Assembly (NCBI GenBank): GCA_964411065.1
Contig: CAYPJO010000038.1
Coordinates: 1-20,194, forward strand
Direction: 5' to 3'
Source of the DNA: DYHD01 sp964411065
GTDB lineage: Bacteria > Nitrospirota > Thermodesulfovibrionia > Thermodesulfovibrionales > Dissulfurispiraceae
DNA length: 20,194 nucleotides
In this document: in pieces, positions 15,184 through 20,194 of the stretch
Numbering within the stretch: position 1 is the first letter of the stretch
How the letters are laid out: every line of letters starts with the position of its first letter
Notes under the pieces: model-generated
The model's input: only the letters and a program-made list of their open reading frames with translations
Databases searched by the model: none
What the model was told of the DNA's origin: nothing
Translations under genes and position numbers: made by a program

Positions 15184-15192
15184 AGTATAACA
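15184..15192 (-). promoter_or_regulatory. Candidate extended -10 promoter of bamA
   Basis: In the minus-strand sense the sequence TGT-TATACT (15192-15184) matches an extended -10 element, five of six bases in the hexamer. The -35 region is poor, as often with extended -10 promoters. Transcription would start about 24 bases before the bamA ATG. Confidence 0.4.
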
Positions 15193-15355
15193 CATCTTCC
15201 AAACGATTTTAGAAGTGGCATCTTGAAAGATAAGAAAAATTTCGTTCAAAGAAAATTCTAAATTTTATGCAGTTATCGAAAATCTATTAATAGAGTTAAA
15301 GATAAGTCATTGAAAGCTCGAGATTTATCATATTTTGGATTGCTAAAATAGGGTA

Positions 15356-15377
15356 CGGGGGTTAAAAGTTACCCCCG
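15356..15377 (-). terminator. GC-rich hairpin, probable terminator of the cytochrome gene
   Basis: CGGGGGT (15356-15362) pairs perfectly with ACCCCCG (15371-15377), loop of 8. The stem is strikingly GC-rich for this AT-rich DNA. It starts about 36 bases past the cytochrome stop codon on the minus strand and is followed there by TACCCTATTTT, a modest T tract. The rest of the bamA/cytochrome spacer (15157-15412) holds the bamA promoter candidate and little else. Confidence 0.55.
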
Positions 15378-15412
15378 CTTATTAAATAATTTAAGAGATA
15401 ACGATATTTTAG

Positions 15413-15907
15413 CTAACAGCCTTCTGGTTTCTTTTTAACTGGTTTTTCCTGAGGCTTCTGCGCATCTGGTTTCACTTCTTCTTTCTTTTTAATTTCATCT
15501 GTGGTCTTCTTTTCCGTTTTAATATCTTCTTTCTTTTTAGTCTCTACCGGTTTTTTAGTATCAAAAAGCTCTTTTCCAACGGCTTTTAAATCTCTATCAG
15601 AGATCCTTTTGTGAACTTCTGCCTTGGGTCCCTGCCTTATTAGCTTTACCATTTCTTCAGTATTTTTTATTCCCTTAATTTCATTAATTTTCTTAACATC
15701 CTTCTCACCCTTGTGGCACTTCCCACATCTTGCATCGGCGATAGATGTTTTTTTTGCACTCTTCGTTGATGCATTTTTTGCATCACTCTTAGTTTCAGCT
15801 TTCTTTTCTACCACAGATTCCTTGGGTTTTTCGGTTGCATTTGTTTCTAAACCCCAATAAAAAATGAGTAAGGCAAAGGACGTGATAAATACAATTATTT
15901 CTTTCAT
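15413..15907 (-). CDS. Small monohaem c-type cytochrome with charged tails
   Basis: Probable exported electron carrier or haem protein; no specific family name can be given. The start is the ATG at 15907, with GGAGGT 5 bases upstream. Residues 1-23 form a signal peptide or membrane anchor (MKEIIVFITSFALLIFYWGL). A linker rich in Lys, Glu, Ser and Ala spans about 26-56. The haem domain is only about 60 residues (57-118) and has one CGKCH motif (61-65). In class I cytochromes of this layout a Met-Pro-x-Phe motif precedes the (S/T)DxDLKA helix; here the same place reads VHKRISDRDLKAV, so H99 may be the second axial ligand. The C-terminal tail (about 119-164) is a lysine-glutamate-rich low-complexity stretch ending in cysteine (PEGC). 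It is monocistronic and flanked by hairpins. Confidence 0.75.
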   Translation of the reverse strand: MKEIIVFITSFALLIFYWGLETNATEKPKESVVEKKAETKSDAKNASTKSAKKTSIADARCGKCHKGEKDVKKINEIKGIKNTEEMVKLIRQGPKAEVHKRISDRDLKAVGKELFDTKKPVETKKKEDIKTEKKTTDEIKKKEEVKPDAQKPQEKPVKKKPEGC

Positions 15908-15958
15908 CTTACACCTCCAAATAGTTTTAAAATAAAAATAGTACAATAAGCATACCAA

Positions 15959-16391
15959 ATCTTAAGAGCATAAGAGAATTTTTCTTCCAATTAAACCACA
16001 ATTTTTTTCGATTTTAGTCAACTGTTTAGGTGAAAAGAAAAAATCTCTATAAATCAATATCTATTTTTCTTTTTATAAAGATATAATGACAACTTTTAAA
16101 GGTATCGCTATAAGTGTAAACCTTAGCTTTAACTTTTCCATTAAAAGATGAATCGAAAGAATTACAAGTTGATAAAAGAATTGTAAGAGAGAAATATGAT
16201 TTCCGAAAAAGTCAAAAGGTCACTAAGATAGTTGAATCGGAGCGGCAAAATTCCCTCTAATTTTATATTTAAAAAAATTCAATATTTAGGAAATCAAAAT
16301 TTTTTATTGTCTTAAAAATATCTAAATTTTGAAACTATCAGAAAACCAAGCGATAAAGTCTTAAAAGAGCAGGGTATTGTTTCATTAAAAA
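15959..16391. other. Long intergenic stretch, mostly unassigned
   Basis: About 430 AT-rich bases between the start of the cytochrome gene and the hairpin downstream of pgk. The right part (16261-16391) shows no ORF, tRNA or clear promoter. The part next to 15907 should hold the cytochrome promoter; a TTGACT occurs in the minus-strand sense near 16018-16023 but no good -10 stands at standard spacing. Bases 16086-16260 hold a possible broken small ORF, listed separately. Confidence 0.4.
16086..16260 (+). pseudogene. Possible frameshifted small ORF
   Basis: An ATG at 16086 opens 21 codons that end in TGA at 16149-16151. A neighbouring frame is open from 16120 to a TAA at 16258-16260 but has no ATG, GTG or TTG of its own. 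Removing one A from the run at 16143-16146 would join them into one frame of about 57 codons with a charged, protein-like second half (for example RIVREKYDFRKSQKVTKIVE). I know no homologue, and no Shine-Dalgarno precedes the ATG. It may be a decayed gene, a sequencing error in a real small gene, or chance. Confidence 0.2.
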
Positions 16392-16444
16392 TGAAGCTAT
16401 TACACCTCCTTTTAATGTTTTGAAGGAAAGGTGTAATAGCTTTA
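16392..16444 (-). terminator. Strong hairpin terminator downstream of pgk
   Basis: AAGCTATTACACCT (16394-16407) pairs perfectly over 14 bases with AGGTGTAATAGCTT (16429-16442). One G-T and one T-A pair extend it outward, and an inner CCTT/AAGG stem (16408-16411 with 16423-16426) lies above a small bulge. On the minus strand it lies about 30 bases after the pgk stop and is followed by CATTTTTAATG. It most likely ends the DUF1015-gapA-pgk transcript. The stem is long and AT-rich, with a weak U tract, so it may also protect the mRNA 3' end. Confidence 0.7.
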
Positions 16445-16473
16445 AAAATATATAAGACTGGAGTTATTACTAT

Positions 16474-17682
16474 TTACTTTTTATCTGTCAAGGCTGAAAT
16501 ACCAGGGAGTTCCTTTCCTTCTAATAGTTGCAAAGCCGCACCGCCTCCAGTAGAGATAAAAGTTATGGAGTCACTAACTCCAGCTTTATGGACGGCGTAA
16601 TCAGTATCTCCACCCCCAACGATTGTCATAGCGTAAGCATCAGCAACTGCATGGGCAATAGCTGATGTTCCTCTTGAGAAGGGATCATACTCAAAAACTC
16701 CCATAGGTCCATTCCATATAATGGTTTTCGCATTTTGTATTGCTTCTGAAAAGAGTTTTACGGAGGCAGGGCCTATGTCAAGTCCCTTCCACCCCTTTGG
16801 TATCTCTTGTGATGTTACGATTTTTGTCTCTGCACCTGCTGATATTTCTTGAGAGATGACGAAATCAACAGGCAAATAGAACTTTACACCTTTATTTTTA
16901 AGGTTTTGCATGATGTTTTGAGCAAAATCTATCATATCATCTTCAACTAACGAGTCGCCAATCTCATAGCCCAATGCTTTAATAAAAGTAAAAGCCATAC
17001 CTCCACCTACTATTACTTTATCAACTTTATCTATAAGGTTTCCTAAGACTCCAATCTTGCCAGAAACTTTCGAACCACCTAAGATAGCCACAAAAGGCCT
17101 AATAGGATTATCCACTGCACCTTTAAGATATTCAATCTCCTTTTTCATCAAAAAACCAGCTGCTGCAGGTAAAAACTTAGGAAGAGAGACAATAGAGGCG
17201 TGGGCTCTATGAGATGCGCCAAAAGCGTCATTAACATAGTAATCCGCTAATTTAGCTAAAGCTTTAGCAAAATTAAGATCGTTCTTCTCTTCTTCTATAT
17301 GAAAGCGAAGATTTTCGAGCAAAATTACGTCTCCTTCTTTCATTTTTGCTATCATTCCTTCAACTTGAGCTCCTATACAGTCAGGAGCAAATAGGACCTC
17401 TTTATTCAAGAGCCTTTGGAGTCTCCTCCCAACAGGAGCAAGACTCAAACGAGGATTAACCTTGCCTTTTGGTCTCCCAAGGTGAGAAGCAAGTATTACT
17501 TTTGCTCCTTCATCGACCGCATAATTTATAGTAGGAATTGCAGCACGTATCCTTCTGTCGTCAGTTATTATTAAGTTGTCATCAATAGGAACATTGAAAT
17601 CCACCCTTATAAAAACTCTTTTACCTTTTAAGGATAAATCTTGAATAGTAAGTTTGTTAACTATATCATTCTTCCCTGACAT
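16474..17682 (-). CDS. pgk: Phosphoglycerate kinase
   Basis: Cytoplasmic glycolytic/gluconeogenic enzyme moving a phosphate between 1,3-bisphosphoglycerate and ADP. The 402-residue product shows the N-domain substrate motifs RVDFNVP (about 26-32), ASHLGRPKG (about 65-73) and LLENLRFHIEEEKND (about 121-135). The hinge region FVAILGGSKVSGKI follows (about 197-210), then the nucleotide-binding C-domain with VDKVIVGGGMAFTF, NGPMGVFE and TIVGGGDT. Length is standard. The ATG has GGAG 5 bases upstream, which supports the eight or so extra residues before the conserved LTIQDLSLKGKRVFIR. Only one base separates it from the gapA stop, so the two are co-expressed. Confidence 0.97.
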   Translation of the reverse strand: MSGKNDIVNKLTIQDLSLKGKRVFIRVDFNVPIDDNLIITDDRRIRAAIPTINYAVDEGAKVILASHLGRPKGKVNPRLSLAPVGRRLQRLLNKEVLFAPDCIGAQVEGMIAKMKEGDVILLENLRFHIEEEKNDLNFAKALAKLADYYVNDAFGASHRAHASIVSLPKFLPAAAGFLMKKEIEYLKGAVDNPIRPFVAILGGSKVSGKIGVLGNLIDKVDKVIVGGGMAFTFIKALGYEIGDSLVEDDMIDFAQNIMQNLKNKGVKFYLPVDFVISQEISAGAETKIVTSQEIPKGWKGLDIGPASVKLFSEAIQNAKTIIWNGPMGVFEYDPFSRGTSAIAHAVADAYAMTIVGGGDTDYAVHKAGVSDSITFISTGGGAALQLLEGKELPGISALTDKK

Positions 17683-17683
17683 A

Positions 17684-18688
17684 TTAACTCCTTTTGCTTA
17701 TTAATACTGCCAAATCTCTTAAGCGGCAGCTGTAGCCCCATTCATTGTCATACCAGGCTATGACTTTTATGAGGCGGTTGGTTATTACGTCAGTCAAGGA
17801 GGCATCAACTATTGCAGAGTGGGTATTGCCATTGAAATCTACTGAAACAAGTTCCTCTTCAGTGTACTGAATTATTCCTTTCATGTAGCTTTCTGAAGCC
17901 TCTCTTAAAACGCTATTGACAGATTCAATGGATGCGTCCTTGCTTATTTCTGCGACGAGGTCTATAACTGAAACATTAGGAGTTGGGACTCTAAAAGCAA
18001 TCCCTTCAATCCTGCCTTCCAGTTCAGGGATAACAAGCCCTACAGCTCTTGCTGCTCCAGTAGTCGTTGGAATGATAGAGAGAGCTGCAGCTCTTGCTCT
18101 TCTCAAGTCTCTATGGGGAAGATCTAATATTCTTTGATCATTTGTATAGGAGTGAATTGTTGACATGAAAGCTCTTAGAATCTCGAAATTCTGATGAATC
18201 ACTTTAGCTATAGGGGCGATGCAATTTGTAGTACATGAGGCATTAGAGATTATAAAATGTTTAGATAGATCAAGCTTTTCTTCATTTACTCCTATACAAA
18301 TAGTTATGTCCGGGTCTTTTGCTGGAGCAGAAATTATAACTCTTTTAGCGCCAGCCTCAAGATGTTTTGATGCAGAAATTCTATCAGTAAATCTGCCTGT
18401 AGACTCGATAGCAAGGTCAATATTTAGAGCTTTCCAGGGCAATTTTTCTGGATTAGTATAAGAAAATACCTCTATCTTTTTCCCATCAACAATTATGTAA
18501 TTATCTGTAAATGAAACATCTGAGTCAAATTTTCTGTGGACAGAATCATACTTTAGTAAGTGAGCAAGGGAGCGTGCATCGGTAAGGTCATTGATTGCTA
18601 CTACCTCAAACTCTGAAACATCTTTACAAGCTCTCAAAAAGAGCCTTCCAATCCTTCCAAATCCATTAATTGCAACTCTTGTTGGCAT
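17684..18688 (-). CDS. gapA: Glyceraldehyde-3-phosphate dehydrogenase, type I
   Basis: Phosphorylating NAD(P)-dependent GAPDH that makes 1,3-bisphosphoglycerate, the substrate of the adjacent pgk product. The Rossmann start is VAINGFGRIGRLFLRA. AINDLTD keeps the aspartate (D34) followed by Leu that goes with NAD preference. The active site is SNASCTTNC with nucleophile C152, and H179 lies in STIHSYT. The C-terminal AWYDNEWGYSCRL block is intact. At 334 residues it is full length. A GGTAGGAAG sequence about 5 bases before the ATG is the ribosome binding site. It is 41 bases downstream of the DUF1015 stop and 1 base from pgk. Confidence 0.97.
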   Translation of the reverse strand: MPTRVAINGFGRIGRLFLRACKDVSEFEVVAINDLTDARSLAHLLKYDSVHRKFDSDVSFTDNYIIVDGKKIEVFSYTNPEKLPWKALNIDLAIESTGRFTDRISASKHLEAGAKRVIISAPAKDPDITICIGVNEEKLDLSKHFIISNASCTTNCIAPIAKVIHQNFEILRAFMSTIHSYTNDQRILDLPHRDLRRARAAALSIIPTTTGAARAVGLVIPELEGRIEGIAFRVPTPNVSVIDLVAEISKDASIESVNSVLREASESYMKGIIQYTEEELVSVDFNGNTHSAIVDASLTDVITNRLIKVIAWYDNEWGYSCRLRDLAVLISKRS

Positions 18689-18729
18689 TGAACTTCCTAC
18701 CCCTTGATTTTATATTTTATTTGTTTATA

Positions 18730-19983
18730 TTAAACATTAAAACTATTGATTATTAACCCAGTTAAGAGTTTAGGATAAAAATAAGTGGATTTAGGTGGCA
18801 TTCTAACGTTTGCTAATGCTGAACTCTCTACATCTCGAACAGTAGTAGGCTTTAAGAAAAAGACAGCATCGTATAAAGATGACCTCACCATATTTAGAGC
18901 TTCTTTTGGATTCATCTCATAACTGAATTCAACAATCCCTAATAGTACCTTAAATATTAATTCGTGAAGTAAAACGACGTCGAGATCTTTATGAACTGGA
19001 TGGATATGTTCGTAAGTTCTACCATTGTATCTTAAAATATACCATTTTTTTTCATTTTTTATGTAGAGCCCAATAGCATTTTTACCTTGTTGGTTTAAAA
19101 GCTCTATAATATCTTCTTCCATCACAAAGGAATACACATCAAAATAATCCCTCACTTTATCAATAACTTCCTTACTATCACTAATGCCTTTAACAACTCT
19201 ATGGGTTGGCAATATAGAAATACCGTTGTCTTGTATATTTGCAAGAAACATCATTATATAATCATAGGGCTTTAAGGTGTTATCTTCTTGACCTTTTCTT
19301 TCAAGTTGACGCATTTCTTTTCTAAACTCAAGAGCCACTTCATATCGGTGATGACCGTCAGCAATATAAATCGGTTTATTATAGAACTCGTTGATGATCT
19401 CTCTATAAGTGGAAAAATCATTTATTCTATAAAGTTTATGGACAAAGGCTTCACTATCTACGGCAGTCACAAAAGGTGGATAATTTATATTCTGAATTAT
19501 ATTTGAAGTTATTTTTTCAGCACTGTTATATAGTGCATAGATAGGGCTAATATTGCCATAGCAGAATCTCATCAGGTTTAGCCTATCTGCCTTAGGTTTT
19601 GAGTATGTTGCCTCGTGGGGATAGGTTCCTTCACCCAATTCATCTAATTTAACGAGAGCAACAATGCCTTTCAATTTTTTACTCTCTTTATTGAGCAAAT
19701 ATTCTAATTCATAAACATAAAAATAGGGCTTTTCATCTCTGATCAAAATCTGATTATCGAACCATCTTTGTAAATAATCTCTTGCTCTGGTGTATTTGTT
19801 TTCAAATTCTGAATCACCGGGCAATTCCATACCAAAATCTACTCGAACAATGTTATAGGGGTTTCTGTATAAAAGCTCTCTTACTTCAGGGGTGATGACG
19901 TCATAGGGGGGGGCAACAATATCATTAGCATCGACCCTCTTAGTGTTATAAAAGATTCCTCTGAAAGGTTGAATTAATGCCAT
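18730..19983 (-). CDS. DUF1015 family protein
   Basis: A 417-residue cytoplasmic protein of the DUF1015 family. Signature segments are IQPFRGIFYN with IVAPPYDVI near the N-terminus (about 4-30), NPYNIVRVDFG, and GEGTYPHEATYSKPKADRLN (about 117-136). The block YIADGHHRYEVAL (about 206-218) is the ADGHHR motif shared with ParB-like small-molecule kinases, and ILPTHRVV lies near 257-264. No DNA-binding domain or signal peptide is seen. The ADGHHR motif recalls the archaeal free-serine kinase SerK and suggests, by analogy, ATP- or ADP-dependent phosphorylation of a small substrate. This is inference; the family is otherwise listed as of unknown function. It leads the run DUF1015-gapA-pgk, with AGGGG about 6 bases before the ATG. 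Confidence 0.85.
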   Translation of the reverse strand: MALIQPFRGIFYNTKRVDANDIVAPPYDVITPEVRELLYRNPYNIVRVDFGMELPGDSEFENKYTRARDYLQRWFDNQILIRDEKPYFYVYELEYLLNKESKKLKGIVALVKLDELGEGTYPHEATYSKPKADRLNLMRFCYGNISPIYALYNSAEKITSNIIQNINYPPFVTAVDSEAFVHKLYRINDFSTYREIINEFYNKPIYIADGHHRYEVALEFRKEMRQLERKGQEDNTLKPYDYIMMFLANIQDNGISILPTHRVVKGISDSKEVIDKVRDYFDVYSFVMEEDIIELLNQQGKNAIGLYIKNEKKWYILRYNGRTYEHIHPVHKDLDVVLLHELIFKVLLGIVEFSYEMNPKEALNMVRSSLYDAVFFLKPTTVRDVESSALANVRMPPKSTYFYPKLLTGLIINSFNV

Positions 19984-20109
19984 TTGAAGCCCCTATTAAT
20001 TTTTAAACTTACTATAGTAGCATATTTGATTAGAAAATTAAAAAGTTATTTATTTTTTGTTTACAATAGTTGGAGAATTCATAATTTAAATAATATGATA
20101 TGGTGGATC
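19984..20109. other. Spacer upstream of the DUF1015 gene
   Basis: AT-rich 126-base spacer. In the minus-strand sense TACTAT (near 20015-20010) could be a -10 box, but the sequence 17 bases upstream (TTTAAT) is a poor -35. No terminator-like hairpin is obvious. Confidence 0.25.
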
Positions 20110-20193
20110 TTATCTCATGAAGAACCTGCCCTTAATAAGAGATCTTGTCAACTTTTTTCTGTAAATCCTCATAGGGGCTTTCTCCTCAATGGT
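20110..20193 (-). CDS. Possible C-terminal end of an upstream minus-strand gene (partial)
   Basis: On the minus strand one frame runs from the right edge of the window through 27 codons to a TAA at 20112-20110. The residues end in the basic, gene-like string SLIKGRFFMR. The 5' part lies outside the window, so no family can be named. It could also be a chance open frame. If real, the gene lies in the same direction as, and about 126 bases before, the DUF1015 gene. Confidence 0.35.
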   Translation of the reverse strand, partial: TIEEKAPMRIYRKKLTRSLIKGRFFMR

Positions 20194-20194
20194 T

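Noticed and set aside
15280..15295. Palindrome TCTATTAATAGA in the bamA-cytochrome spacer
   Set aside because: All AT-rich, 12 bases, away from any start site; expected by chance at this composition.
15908..15958. Upstream ATG at 15958 that would add 17 residues to the cytochrome
   Set aside because: The ATG at 15907 has a full GGAGGT at ideal spacing and begins a standard signal peptide; the extension would spoil it.
1..20194. CRISPR arrays, insertion sequences, phage genes, toxin-antitoxin pairs, tRNA or rRNA genes
   Set aside because: Looked for on both strands; no spaced direct repeats, transposase or integrase motifs, or RNA gene signatures were seen.

Overview
The window is an AT-rich, gene-dense stretch of chromosome from a diderm (Gram-negative-type) bacterium. 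It carries housekeeping genes only: no transposase, integrase, phage gene, CRISPR array, tRNA or rRNA was seen. Lipid A genes (lpxD, lpxA, lpxI), BamA and a Skp-like chaperone prove an LPS-type outer membrane. LpxI in place of LpxH, a DUF1015 gene, a CxxCH cytochrome and the low GC fit an anaerobic or thermophilic lineage such as Nitrospirota/Thermodesulfovibrionia or a Desulfobacterota-like group. This placement is inferred from gene content and is of low certainty.

Layout. (1) 1-3570, plus strand: a leader region, then rpsB-tsf-pyrH (translation and UMP kinase, overlapping ends), frr (ribosome recycling) and a DksA/TraR-type zinc-finger regulator. (2) truA (tRNA pseudouridine synthase) on the minus strand, overlapping the stop codon of the dksA-like gene. 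(3) dnaG-rpoD on the plus strand, driven from a 220-bp spacer with a perfect -35 box and two adjacent perfect inverted repeats just ahead of dnaG. (4) 8069-15153, all minus strand, read from right to left: bamA, skp/ompH, lpxD, fabZ, lpxA, lpxI and an unassigned multi-pass membrane protein. This is an outer-membrane biogenesis cluster: protein insertion, chaperoning, and the early lipid A steps together with the dehydratase that supplies 3-hydroxyacyl-ACP metabolism. (5) A small monohaem c-type cytochrome with long charged tails, flanked by intrinsic-terminator-like hairpins. (6) A 515-bp gap with a strong hairpin and a possible broken small ORF. (7) 16474-19983, minus strand: DUF1015, gapA, pgk, i.e. 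a lower-glycolysis pair behind a DUF1015 protein. The right edge holds what may be the last codons of another minus-strand gene.

No clear new multi-gene system is present. The items most worth a second look are the double-palindrome dnaG control region, the unassigned membrane protein fused by spacing to lpxI, the cytochrome with an apparent Met-to-His ligand change and a terminal cysteine, the primary sigma factor with little or no region 1.1, and DUF1015 next to gapA-pgk.
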